DNA from: Lachnospiraceae bacterium
Lineage (GTDB): Bacteria; Bacillota; Clostridia; Lachnospirales; Lachnospiraceae
Assembly (NCBI GenBank): GCA_022791575.1
Contig: JAAVZI010000036.1
Coordinates: 1 to 64,000, forward strand
Length of the DNA: 64,000 bases
Direction of reading: 5' to 3'
The position numbers and the translations under genes were made by a program. Position 1 is the stretch's first letter. The number at the start of each line of letters is the position of its first letter. Positions 1 through 8,431 of the stretch are shown one piece after another. The notes under the pieces are model-generated. The model saw nothing but the letters and a program-made list of their open reading frames with translations. It was not told the DNA's origin and made no database searches.

Positions 1-131
1 AAATAGTACGTAATCAGTTAAAAGAATATTTCATTTCTTAAGATATGGCATTCTAAATAAAAAAATGATATAATTGATACAATTAATGGGTAATTGCCAA
101 ATTCGTTGCTTTTAATCAGAATTATACAATT
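1..131. repeat. Direct repeat, left copy (131 bp, cut by window edge)
   Basis: Bases 1-131 are identical to bases 258-388. The copy may extend left beyond the window. It is AT-rich and without a convincing ORF. Its last ~35 bases look like a decayed copy of the short palindromic module found intact at 672-710. The 126 bp between the two copies is AT-rich and shows no gene. Confidence 0.95.
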
Positions 132-257
132 CTTTTTGGTTTGGTTTTTATTTGAATATTTTAAATGGTTATCAAAAATAATTATATAAAATTAATAAAA
201 AATTTGAACCAAATCCGTTTTTGTTACACTATATAAGTATACAAACATTTAATAATG

Positions 258-388
258 AAATAGTACGTAATCAGTTAAAAGAATATTTCATTTCTTAAGA
301 TATGGCATTCTAAATAAAAAAATGATATAATTGATACAATTAATGGGTAATTGCCAAATTCGTTGCTTTTAATCAGAATTATACAATT
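258..388. repeat. Direct repeat, right copy (131 bp)
   Basis: Perfect second copy of bases 1-131, at an offset of 257 bp. Identity without a single mismatch points to recent duplication or gene conversion. The match stops at base 389, where the two flanks diverge completely. Confidence 0.95.
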
Positions 389-410
389 ATCTAAATACAT
401 TTTAACATTT

Positions 411-445
411 GTGAGACTCGTTGTCTTGAATACGAGTTTCGCAAT
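411..445 (+). repeat. Short palindromic module A
   Basis: About 35 bp with the form GTGAGACTCG, 12-bp spacer, CGAGTTTCGCA, so the ends are an imperfect inverted repeat. The same module, with a conserved middle TCGCCTTGAATAC, recurs at 672-710, 24795-24835 and 63711-63745, and diverged at 467-502, 830-862 and 14401-14438. All copies are intergenic. Confidence 0.7.
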
Positions 446-466
446 CAATCATAATATTAGGCAGTT

Positions 467-710
467 GTGAAACTCTTATTTTACTGTCAGAGTTTGTGCA
501 ATAGATACAAAAATACAGCGAATCAAGTACTGACACCAGGACTCCTCCCACTTCATGGGTCCCTCCTCATGTCGTATCTCTTCATGTCGTATTTCCTCAT
601 GTCCAATCAACGTCTTTGAGCGGAATTTTTGTATTAAGGTAATTCCCCGATATAAAATCAGGGACAATTTGTTCAAACTCGTCGCTTTGAATACAACTTT
701 CGCAATGATC
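467..710 (-). repeat. Composite palindromic repeat element, copy E1
   Basis: Read on the minus strand the order is: module A (672-710), an arm ATACAAAAAT (rc of 625-634), the core CCGCTCAAAGACG, three tandem 15-bp units GACATGAGGARATAC, an internal hairpin GGGACCCA..TGGGAGGAGTCC, GGTGTCAGTACTTGATTC, then the complementary arm ATTTTTGTAT and a second diverged module (467-502). The whole arrangement is repeated at 14401-14597 with two 15-bp units and different, but still complementary, outer arms. Confidence 0.8.
476..676 (-). other. Micro-ORF inside repeat element E1 (66 codons, doubtful)
   Basis: An open frame runs through the repeat element, with the peptide motif GHEEIRHEEIRHEEGP followed by WEESWCQYLI. 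The 15-bp units equal five codons, so unit-number changes keep the frame, and copy E2 keeps the same frame and stop. Against a real protein: there is no good ribosome site, and nearly all base differences from the E2 copy change the amino acid, which is not the pattern of selection on protein. Most likely a by-product of the repeat. Confidence 0.15.
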
Positions 711-754
711 TCTTAATAATTTTAGATAATTGCGAAACTCAGGATTGAACACCA

Positions 755-833
755 GATTTTAGGCAAATCCTACAAAAACAGAGCGAATTTAAAACGTTTT
801 TGAGCGGCGTTTTTGTAGGATTTGCCTAAAATC
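755..833. repeat. Short palindromic element E0: 25-bp perfect stem
   Basis: Bases 755-779 and 809-833 are perfect reverse complements (25 bp) around a 29-base loop. The loop contains GAGCGAAT and CGTTTTTGAGCGG, the same core that flanks the inside of E1 and E2, so this is the element without its central insert. The stem sequence outside TACAAAAA is different from E1 and E2. It lies about 60 bp before the first exporter gene and could act on its transcript as a terminator or attenuator, although no T-run follows. Confidence 0.8.
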
Positions 834-896
834 GTCGCTTTGATACAGACTTTTGCAAATGCCAAATTAATAATTTTAACAAAAGGAGTGAGCGCA

Positions 897-1772
897 TTGA
901 AGAAGAAACCAATGGCATTCGCTTTATGTTTAAGCATGGGGTTGCTTAGCGGATGCGGTATTTTTCCAAAGGAGGAGGAACTACAGAGAACGCCGATTAT
1001 TCAGGCCTATGAACAAGAGCCGTTTCGTAAGGTGCAGGTTCAGAAAGGCGAATTAAAACAGTATGAAAAGTTGGATGTTGTCTGTATGAGCCTTGGTGAG
1101 AAAAGGTATTCTTTTTCTGTAAATGATATGGCATATAAAGGTATCTATGTCAAGAACGGAGATTATGTTAAGGCGGGGACGCTGCTGGCAGATCTGGTAG
1201 AAACAAATTCTGGTCTGCAGGCAACTAACACAGGTTCGATGAAACTAATTGCAGAAGAAGATGGAAAGGTAACCTTTGTAAAAGGCCTTGAACAGGGTGA
1301 ACGGTCTGTTTCCGGTCAGATTGTTGTTACAACAAACAGCAGAGAGGGCTTTTTTCTGAGCGCCTCTACCAAATACTGGGATCGGTTTACGGTAGGACAG
1401 GAAGTTACCATACGAATCAGAGGTAAAGAATATACCGCTGTAGTGGTGGAAGCACAGGTGCTGGGAATTGAATCACCAATGCGGCCGTCGAATCCAGAAG
1501 AAGAATCGGCGGTATATTTTCATTTGACAGATGAATCGGCGTATTTACAGAGCGGCGACAGTGGTGAAATCAATCTGCTTGTATCCGAGAAAGAGAATGT
1601 TTTGTATATTCCCAATAGAACCGTGACGACGGTGAATGATCGGAAGATTGTCTATGTGGAAGATGAGAATGGCATCCGCGGAGTAAGGGATGTAGAAACC
1701 GGTCTTGTGACAGATAAATATATCGAGATCGTCAGCGGCTTAAAAGAAGGAGACAGTGTGATTGTAGAATAG
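897..1772 (+). CDS. Periplasmic-adaptor-like lipoprotein 1 (HlyD/RND-MFP type)
   Basis: First gene of a six-gene exporter operon. The TTG start at 897 is chosen because AAAAGGAGTG sits just upstream and because it gives a clean lipoprotein signal: KKK, a hydrophobic stretch, then lipobox LLSGC (Cys about residue 20). The 291-residue protein has a short lipoyl-like segment (KNGDYVKAGTLLADL), a beta-barrel region and a C-terminal part (YIPNRTVTTVND, GLKEGDSVIVE) typical of membrane-fusion/adaptor proteins. It lacks the long coiled-coil hairpin of its two neighbours. It is probably anchored outside the membrane and works with the permease at 3923. The substrate is unknown. Confidence 0.8.
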   Translation: MKKKPMAFALCLSMGLLSGCGIFPKEEELQRTPIIQAYEQEPFRKVQVQKGELKQYEKLDVVCMSLGEKRYSFSVNDMAYKGIYVKNGDYVKAGTLLADLVETNSGLQATNTGSMKLIAEEDGKVTFVKGLEQGERSVSGQIVVTTNSREGFFLSASTKYWDRFTVGQEVTIRIRGKEYTAVVVEAQVLGIESPMRPSNPEEESAVYFHLTDESAYLQSGDSGEINLLVSEKENVLYIPNRTVTTVNDRKIVYVEDENGIRGVRDVETGLVTDKYIEIVSGLKEGDSVIVE

Positions 1773-1782
1773 GAGACGGAAA

Positions 1783-2850
1783 ATGAAACGGAAAATGTTA
1801 TTAGGATTGGGTTTATGCTTTCTGCTTGCAGGCTGTTCCGGTTCCAAAGCACCGGAATTGCTGGCTCCTGTAGGAGAAACTGCGGACAGTGCTAAGGTGA
1901 CAAGAGGTGAAATGTATAATATTGCCGCTTATAATTCGGCTGTAACCAGTGAATATAAAGAAGTCCGGCTGCCAAGCGATGCCATTGTAAAACATGTCAA
2001 TGTTCAGATTGGAGATAGTATCAGTGCCGGCAGTCCTATTTTGACATTAGATAATGAGGGAGCTGGAGAGCAGGTTACAGATGTGGATGCGAAGATTGCA
2101 GAATTGGAAGCCAGCAATGCCTATCTAAATCAAATTGAGGAATATGATATTCAGCTTCTGGAATATGAACTGCAGATGATTCGGGAAAACGGAAATAATG
2201 TATATGATATCCAGAAAAAAAGCGGAGAGATTGCTGAACGGCGCAGCAGGTTGGAAACAACCAGGATTGAGCAGCAGAAAGAAATTGCAGAGCTGCAGTT
2301 GAGTAAGACAGAGGGTTCCCTGGTTAACGGGGAAGTACTTTCCCCCTGGGATGGAACGATTGTATACCTGAATACGGGCACAAATGGTTCGATCCTAGAA
2401 TCAGGTACTATTGTAGCAATCGTAGCAAAAAAGGATTCTAAAATCTTATTTGGTGATTATGTAGAAACCGAGGTCGCCCAAAATGCCCATCGTATTTATG
2501 CCAAAATTGGAGATAAAGAGTACAATGTGACACATGTTCCTTATGACCAGATGGTGATGAGCCGGCGGGTATTCTTAGAACAGCCGTTGTATTCCACCTT
2601 TTATCTTGAAGATTCCTCCAGCGTATCGCTGGGAATGTATGCATCCATTGTAGTTATTACCGACTATAAGGAGAATGCACTGCAGATTCCGGAAAATGCA
2701 TTGCTATCCGATAAAGAGGGCTATTATGTATATAAGAAAAAAGGCAAAGAATATGAACGGCAGAATGTCAGTGTTGGACATATGACAGAAACAGCGGTAG
2801 AAATAACGAAAGGACTGGAGGAAGGAGATGAGGTCTATGTCAAATCATAA
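1783..2850 (+). CDS. Periplasmic-adaptor-like lipoprotein 2 (HlyD type)
   Basis: 355 residues. The signal peptide has a lipobox (LLAGC, Cys about residue 18) after a KRK start. It is followed by a barrel-sandwich half (SDAIVKHVNVQIGDSI), a charged coiled-coil hairpin at about residues 100-180, the second sandwich half (SPWDGTIVYLNTG) and a C-terminal adaptor domain ending GLEEGDEVYVKS. This is the full architecture of MacA/HlyD-type adaptors. It starts 10 bp after the previous gene and overlaps the next, so the three are almost certainly translated together. In a monoderm cell such adaptors act as extracytoplasmic partners of an ABC exporter. Confidence 0.85.
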   Translation: MKRKMLLGLGLCFLLAGCSGSKAPELLAPVGETADSAKVTRGEMYNIAAYNSAVTSEYKEVRLPSDAIVKHVNVQIGDSISAGSPILTLDNEGAGEQVTDVDAKIAELEASNAYLNQIEEYDIQLLEYELQMIRENGNNVYDIQKKSGEIAERRSRLETTRIEQQKEIAELQLSKTEGSLVNGEVLSPWDGTIVYLNTGTNGSILESGTIVAIVAKKDSKILFGDYVETEVAQNAHRIYAKIGDKEYNVTHVPYDQMVMSRRVFLEQPLYSTFYLEDSSSVSLGMYASIVVITDYKENALQIPENALLSDKEGYYVYKKKGKEYERQNVSVGHMTETAVEITKGLEEGDEVYVKS

Positions 2851-3910
2851 GAATAAATGTCTGCTTCTGCTGCTGGGTGTACTGGTACTGGGCGGCTGTA
2901 CAGACAGTAAAAAAAGCAGCATTATTTCATCAGAACTTGTCTCTGAAGAGTCCGGTTTCGGAATTGATGAAGCCAAAAACGGGGATTTTGTGGATGAAGT
3001 TACTTTAGAAGCAGAGCGTATGTATCCGATGTCCGATCATATCGCTGTGGAGTATGATGGGGTAAAGCTAAAGGAAATCAATGTTAAGACCGGCCAGACT
3101 GTGAAAAAGGGAGATCTGCTGGTTACGGTAGAACCTGTCACAGAAGCCATTATGGCAGAGAAAGAAGCGGCGATTACCAATAACCAAGAGGAGAGCAGAC
3201 GCGTTCTGGAAAGTTATCAGACTACTATAGATAATCTGAGAAATGATATTGCTGCCTCTACAGGAACACAGCAGAAGTTGTATCAAACACAGCTGGAAAA
3301 GGCTCAGAAACAGTATGAATGGTATGAACAGGAAGCCAGCCGCGCCCAGAAAGAACTAGAAGCGGAACGGGATCGTTTTCGCTCGCTTCCGGCAGATCTG
3401 AATATCTATGCTCCTTATGATGGTGTTGTAGATAAGATCAGTAAGATAGAAAGTGGTATGGAGCTAAGTTCAGATAAAGAGATTATGACCATACATTCAG
3501 AGGAGCAGGTACTTTTGAACATTAAGAAAGGAAGCCAGCTGCGCTATGGACAGCAGGTCAAGGTAGAAACCGGCAGCGGAGAGAACCTCAAGACTTATAA
3601 AGGAACCATTATTTCAGCAGATAATATCAGAGGTGACGACTTTAAGAATGGCAGCGCTATTGTACATATTGAAGATAAAATTCCGTCAGAAGAGCTGGGT
3701 AATGTTCGGGTTAAAGCCAATACCAAAGAACTGCATAATGTGCTGCTTGTCAGAAATTATGCGGTAAATACGGAAAAAGAAAAGGATTACATTTCTATTT
3801 CCGAAGGAGATAAAATTATGAAACGCCGTATTATAACCGGTGGCAGCTGCGGAGGCTATACCTGGGTTTTACAGGGAATCAAAGAAGGCCAGTCCGTATC
3901 AATACAGTAG
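2837..3910 (+). CDS. Periplasmic-adaptor-like lipoprotein 3 (HlyD type)
   Basis: ATG 2837 is preferred over ATG 2828 because AAGGAG (2822-2827) is spaced correctly only for 2837. The 357-residue product starts MSNHKNK, has lipobox VLGGC, a lipoyl half (DGVKLKEINVKTGQTVKKGD), a coiled-coil hairpin at about residues 115-175 rich in Q, E and K, the second half (YAPYDGVVDKI) and a C-terminal adaptor domain (GGSCGGYTWVLQGIKEGQSVSI). It overlaps the previous gene by 14 bp. A third consecutive adaptor for a single permease is unusual; the three may form a mixed ring or serve different states. Confidence 0.85.
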   Translation: MSNHKNKCLLLLLGVLVLGGCTDSKKSSIISSELVSEESGFGIDEAKNGDFVDEVTLEAERMYPMSDHIAVEYDGVKLKEINVKTGQTVKKGDLLVTVEPVTEAIMAEKEAAITNNQEESRRVLESYQTTIDNLRNDIAASTGTQQKLYQTQLEKAQKQYEWYEQEASRAQKELEAERDRFRSLPADLNIYAPYDGVVDKISKIESGMELSSDKEIMTIHSEEQVLLNIKKGSQLRYGQQVKVETGSGENLKTYKGTIISADNIRGDDFKNGSAIVHIEDKIPSEELGNVRVKANTKELHNVLLVRNYAVNTEKEKDYISISEGDKIMKRRIITGGSCGGYTWVLQGIKEGQSVSIQ

Positions 3911-3922
3911 GAGGTGCAGACA

Positions 3923-6799
3923 TTGTTTGAATTTGTAAAACAGAAAATGTTAAATAAAAAGTGGATGATGCTGTGCCTGATTATCGGAAATATTTTTCTG
4001 GTGGCAGTAGCAGGCTGTAATCCCATGTATACCGATGCGATACAGCAGAAGGTTCTGAAGACAGCCATGAGCAATTACATCATTGACCAAAATGAGTATC
4101 CGGGAGAAATCTGTGTGAGTGCAGAAGTATCTGTAAACGGACAAAATACTTCTGCCAAGCGTTTTTTTGAAGCGCAGGATAAGGTAGAAGAGATGAAAAA
4201 GGAGCTGGATTTGAAGCTGGCACAGGAAGTAACGCATTATTACCTTCCTAAAAATACCTGTAAGACCGAATCGGTTTATAATGGCAAGGTGGCTTCTAAA
4301 AAACTGACCGTAGGTATGCTCAAGGAATTAAAAGATCATGTCAAAATGGTCTCTGGGGATATGTATGCAGACGAGGCAGATCAAGATGGCATTGTCGATG
4401 CAATTATCAGCCAGAAAGGGCTTGTATCACAGAAACTGCTGGTAGGAGAGGTGCTGATATTTGACAAATTAAAGGCACCGGACGGCCAGCCGTTGAAAGT
4501 ACGTATCAGCGGTGTATTTGAAAACAGTAAAAAAGAAGACCTCTATTGGGTAAACAGTCCCAATACCTTTACTTCTGAAATACTCATATCTGAAAAAGTA
4601 TTTGAGAAATATTATGGGGATTTTGAACATACTCCCTATAAGACAAAGGGACTCTTTTATCTGCTCTTTGATTATGAACAGATGGATGGCAGCAACAGTG
4701 AAGAGATTTTAGCTCAGGTACAATCCTATGTAAATTTCTTTGGAGGCAATACGGCCTATTCCCTTTATGTACCATTTAAAGGAATTTTAGAGGAACATAT
4801 TGAGAATGCCAGCCGGGTATCTGTCACATTATTTGTATTACAGGTGCCGATATTGGTACTGCTGGCAGCATTTATATTCATGGTCTCCAGACAGATTCTG
4901 GAGATGGAGCAGAATGATATATCCATTATTAAGAGCCGTGGTGCCAGCAGAGGGCAGATTATCCACACCTATCTGATTCAGAGTGGGATTGTGGCAGTGA
5001 TTGGAATTGTGGCTGGTATTCCGCTGAGTATCTTTTTATGCCAGGTATTTGGTTCCGCCAATGCATTTTTGGAATTTGTACAGAGGCGTGCGCTGAGCAT
5101 CCGCATTTCCCTGGAAGTACTTTTGTATATGGCGATTTCCGCTCTGCTGGGAATGATTGCCATGCTGATTCCGGCAGTACAGTTTTCCAGGCTGTCCATT
5201 GTAGAGACAAAACAGAGAAAAGCGCGCAAGAATACAAGGGTCTGGTGGCAGAGGTACTTTATAGATCTGGTGCTGCTCGCTGTTTCCATATATGGCCTTT
5301 ATACATTCAGCAGCCAAAAGCAGGCACTGGCTGCCAAAGTGGAAGCTGGCGGTGCGTTGGATCCATTGCTGTATTTTAGTTCTTCCCTGTTTATTATCGG
5401 AGCGGGGCTGGTAGCGCTAAGGCTGCTTCCCTTTATCAATTCTTTGATATTTAAAATCGGTAAGAAGAAGTGGAAGCCCTCTGGATATACTTCCTTTTTA
5501 CAGGTCATCCGTACCCGTTCCCGCCAGTATTTTATTATGGTATTCCTTATGCTGACGATTGCTCTTGGGATCTTTAATGCGAAATCAGCCAGGACGGTCA
5601 ATACCAATGAGGAAAAGAGAATCAGCTATGCCAACGGCGCGGATATAGTTTTAATGGAGCAGTGGGACGGCATGGAGGAAGAACAACAAGAAGAGGACGA
5701 AGACGAAGATTCAAAAAAGAAAAAAGAAGGCGAAGGAAATACCATTAATGCTGATGATTATACGGAGCCAGACTATGAAAAATTCAAGAAAATTAAAGGC
5801 GTAGAGAAAACAGCAAAGGTATATATCACTAATGAAGCACAGATTTCTGTGGAAAATAAAGAGTCTGGCACAAAGGGGCAGAAGGTGACTTTGATGGGAA
5901 TCCATACAAAGGACTTTGGTGAAACAGCCTGGTTTTCTGATGAACTTCTGGACCAGCACTGGTATCATTACCTGAATGCCATATCTCAGAATACCAGCGC
6001 GGTGTTAGTTTCGTCTAACTTTAAGACCGTACTGGGATATAAGCTGGGAGAAGTAGTAAACTATACAACTGTAACTGGGCAGCAGGTCCGCGGAGTGATC
6101 TATGGATTTGTCGATTACTGGCCAGGCTATAATCCAAAGACAATAGAATACAATGCCGATGGTTCTAAAAATGAATTAGATAGTTTCCTGATTGTTGCCC
6201 ACTTAAGGAAATTGCAAAATGTAGATGGTGTGCTTCCCTATGAAGTCTGGATGAAAGTCACTGATTCTACACAGGGAGTTTATGATTATATTGAAGATAA
6301 AAATATAAAATTGGATCATTTCAAAGATACACGTTCGGATTTGATTGATATGAAAAATAACCCGGTAATACAGGGGACGAATGGTACACTGACGGTAGGC
6401 TTTATTGTGGTGCTGTTGCTGTGCTCGGCAGGATTTTTGATTTACTGGATTTTATCTATTCGTTCTCGAGCGCTGCAGTTTGGTATTTACCGTGCTATGG
6501 GTATGACCATGCAGGAAATACTGCGGATGCTGGTTTATGAACAGATTATGATTACGGTCCCCGCTGTTATTACAGGTACAGTGATCGGCCTGATTGCTTC
6601 CAAATTATATATTCCGCTGATACAGATTGCATATTCAACTTCAGAAGAAATTATTCCTGTTCAGGTGATGGCTGCAGGAATGGATTTATTGAAGATGTAT
6701 ATCGTTGTTATCGTGGTAATCGGCATCTGTATGGGCATTCTGGGCTGGTTGATTTCCAAGATTAAGATTGCACAGGCTTTGAAGCTGGGAGAGGACTAG
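3923..6799 (+). CDS. FtsX/MacB-like ABC transporter permease
   Basis: 958 residues. The TTG start at 3923 follows AGGAGG (3909-3914) by eight bases; the upstream in-frame GTG overlaps that ribosome site. One N-terminal membrane segment is followed by a large extracytoplasmic domain, then clusters of membrane helices at about residues 300-460 and 485-560, a second soluble domain at about 580-830, and three C-terminal helices ending in GWLISKIKIAQALKLGED. This is the doubled FtsX-like fold of MacB/LolC-type permeases. The second soluble domain opens with a very acidic-then-lysine stretch (EEEQQEEDEDEDSKKKK). It has no ATPase of its own; the two downstream ATPases supply it. Confidence 0.85.
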   Translation: MFEFVKQKMLNKKWMMLCLIIGNIFLVAVAGCNPMYTDAIQQKVLKTAMSNYIIDQNEYPGEICVSAEVSVNGQNTSAKRFFEAQDKVEEMKKELDLKLAQEVTHYYLPKNTCKTESVYNGKVASKKLTVGMLKELKDHVKMVSGDMYADEADQDGIVDAIISQKGLVSQKLLVGEVLIFDKLKAPDGQPLKVRISGVFENSKKEDLYWVNSPNTFTSEILISEKVFEKYYGDFEHTPYKTKGLFYLLFDYEQMDGSNSEEILAQVQSYVNFFGGNTAYSLYVPFKGILEEHIENASRVSVTLFVLQVPILVLLAAFIFMVSRQILEMEQNDISIIKSRGASRGQIIHTYLIQSGIVAVIGIVAGIPLSIFLCQVFGSANAFLEFVQRRALSIRISLEVLLYMAISALLGMIAMLIPAVQFSRLSIVETKQRKARKNTRVWWQRYFIDLVLLAVSIYGLYTFSSQKQALAAKVEAGGALDPLLYFSSSLFIIGAGLVALRLLPFINSLIFKIGKKKWKPSGYTSFLQVIRTRSRQYFIMVFLMLTIALGIFNAKSARTVNTNEEKRISYANGADIVLMEQWDGMEEEQQEEDEDEDSKKKKEGEGNTINADDYTEPDYEKFKKIKGVEKTAKVYITNEAQISVENKESGTKGQKVTLMGIHTKDFGETAWFSDELLDQHWYHYLNAISQNTSAVLVSSNFKTVLGYKLGEVVNYTTVTGQQVRGVIYGFVDYWPGYNPKTIEYNADGSKNELDSFLIVAHLRKLQNVDGVLPYEVWMKVTDSTQGVYDYIEDKNIKLDHFKDTRSDLIDMKNNPVIQGTNGTLTVGFIVVLLLCSAGFLIYWILSIRSRALQFGIYRAMGMTMQEILRMLVYEQIMITVPAVITGTVIGLIASKLYIPLIQIAYSTSEEIIPVQVMAAGMDLLKMYIVVIVVIGICMGILGWLISKIKIAQALKLGED

Positions 6800-7492
6800 G
6801 TGAAGGATATGGAAGAAATGATAATACAGGCAAAAGGTGTAGAACGAGCATATCCTCTGCCGGATGGAGAAGTATTCTATGCTTTGAAAAAGATTGATAT
6901 GGAAATTCCTAAAGGAAAGCTGACGATTTTCCGCGGAAAATCCGGTTCCGGGAAAACGACGCTGATGAATCTGCTGGGAGCTTTAGATCAGCCTACAGCT
7001 GGCGAGATTATACTGGATCAGCAGGTGATTACAAAGATGAATGAGGAAGAGTGCGGACAAATCCGCCGTAAAAATATAGGATTTGTCTTTCAGTCCGTAG
7101 CGTTGATTCCCATTATGTCCGCCTATGAAAATGTTGAATATGCTCTGCGTCTGTCCGGCTACGAAGGCGATTATGAAACACGTGTACAGGAATGTCTGAA
7201 AATGGTCGGCCTTGGTTCGAGAATGAATCACATGCCGCAGGAAATGTCCGGCGGAGAACAGCAACGTGTGGCAATTGCACGTGCAATTGCCCATAAGCCG
7301 GGAATTGTCTTTGCAGATGAACCAACGGCAGAGCTAGATACGAATACCGGCCTACAGGTGGTTAAGATTTTTAAAGATCTTGTAGAGCAGGAAGGTGTTA
7401 CGATTGTTATGACCACCCATGATGTGGGGTTGATGGAAGTTGGAGATAAAGTATTCGAGTTAGAGGATGGTGAGATAATTAATGCAGAATGA
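6800..7492 (+). CDS. ABC transporter ATPase (MacB/LolD type), first
   Basis: 230 residues with Walker A (GKSGSGKTTLMNLLGALDQP), Q-loop (FVFQSVALIP), signature MSGGEQQRVAIARAIAH, Walker B (GIVFADEPTAELD) and H-loop (TTHD). This is the standard nucleotide-binding subunit of the LolD/MacB group. GTG 6800 directly follows the permease stop; ATG at 6809 or 6818 is also possible, because the upstream GGGAGAGG can serve more than one of them. It overlaps the next ATPase by 11 bp, consistent with a coupled pair that could form a heterodimer under the permease. Confidence 0.9.
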   Translation: MKDMEEMIIQAKGVERAYPLPDGEVFYALKKIDMEIPKGKLTIFRGKSGSGKTTLMNLLGALDQPTAGEIILDQQVITKMNEEECGQIRRKNIGFVFQSVALIPIMSAYENVEYALRLSGYEGDYETRVQECLKMVGLGSRMNHMPQEMSGGEQQRVAIARAIAHKPGIVFADEPTAELDTNTGLQVVKIFKDLVEQEGVTIVMTTHDVGLMEVGDKVFELEDGEIINAE

Positions 7493-8417
7493 ATCCGTTA
7501 TGCCAGAAGCAATGATCCGCTGCGAGAATCTGGTAAAAATATATAAGACCAGGGATTTGGAAGTACTTGCCCTGCAGGGAATGGATATTAATATTGCGCC
7601 GGGAGAATTGATGGCAATTGTAGGAAACAGCGGAAGCGGTAAATCCACATTTCTGAATATGCTGGGAGGCCTCGACCGTCCGACCGCCGGAAAGCTCTAT
7701 GTAGACGGCAAAAATCTCTTCAAGATGACTGAGAAAGAGCTGGTAGAATATAAGAGAAAAACCGTTGGCTTTGTGTGGCAGAACAATGCCAGGAATCTTC
7801 TGCCTTATCTGTCTGCCAGCCACAATGTCCAGATGCCTATGGTCTTTGATGACAATACTGAAAAGGAAAAGCGGGCACTGGATCTTCTGGACCTGGTGGG
7901 CATGGTTCACAAGAAAGACAGCAAATTAAGCCAGCTTTCCGGTGGAGAACAGCAAAGGATTGCTCTTGCCATAGCACTTGCCAATCATCCGAAGATTCTT
8001 TTGGCTGATGAACCGACAGGTTCAGTAGATACCCGGACCGGAAATTATATTCTGGATGTATTCCGCAAAGTGAACCGGGAAATGGGCATTACGGTTGTTA
8101 TTGTAACCCATGATATGAAGTTGACCAGTAAGGTAAATCGTGTCGTTTCCATCCGCGATGGAAAGACCAGCAGTGAAAAAATAATGCGCCAGAGCTATGC
8201 AAGAGAACTAGAGAATATTCAGATGTTCTCTGAGCAGGATGAAGCGGTAAAGCATTATGAAGAGGCAGCAGACGTTCATGAAGAATATGCGGTGCTTGAC
8301 CGTGCCGGCCGTGTACAGATTCCAAGAGAACTGTTGGATAAAATGGGAATTAAGGATAATCGTATAAAAATGGAGTATAAAGACGGAAAGATTATATTAT
8401 CTTCTGAAGATGAATAA
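7482..8417 (+). CDS. ABC transporter ATPase with C-terminal AbrB-like domain
   Basis: 311 residues. Residues ~10-230 are a complete ABC ATPase: GNSGSGKSTFLNMLGGLDRP, SGGEQQRIALAIAL, ILLADEPTGSVD, THD. After a linker with an acidic helix (MFSEQDEAVKHYEEAADVHEE), the last ~45 residues read AVLDRAGRVQIPRELLDKMG and end GKIILSSEDE, which is the pattern of a SpoVT/AbrB swapped-hairpin domain (GRVxIPKELREKLGI, then G-x-I-x-L). In AbrB/MazE proteins that domain dimerises and often binds DNA. Here it may only dimerise the ATPase, or it may link transport to control of the operon. It overlaps the previous gene by 11 bp. Confidence 0.88.
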   Translation: MQNESVMPEAMIRCENLVKIYKTRDLEVLALQGMDINIAPGELMAIVGNSGSGKSTFLNMLGGLDRPTAGKLYVDGKNLFKMTEKELVEYKRKTVGFVWQNNARNLLPYLSASHNVQMPMVFDDNTEKEKRALDLLDLVGMVHKKDSKLSQLSGGEQQRIALAIALANHPKILLADEPTGSVDTRTGNYILDVFRKVNREMGITVVIVTHDMKLTSKVNRVVSIRDGKTSSEKIMRQSYARELENIQMFSEQDEAVKHYEEAADVHEEYAVLDRAGRVQIPRELLDKMGIKDNRIKMEYKDGKIILSSEDE

Positions 8418-8431
8418 AGGCAAAAAGAATT

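Noticed and set aside
5038-5379. 113-codon open frame on the plus strand inside the exporter permease gene
   Set aside because: It overlaps the permease in another frame, has no ribosome site and reads as low-complexity Cys/Gly/Phe-rich protein, a shadow of the real gene.
7479-7910. 143-codon minus-strand frame opposite the second ATPase
   Set aside because: Antisense to clear Walker motifs, with no promoter or ribosome site; a codon-bias shadow.
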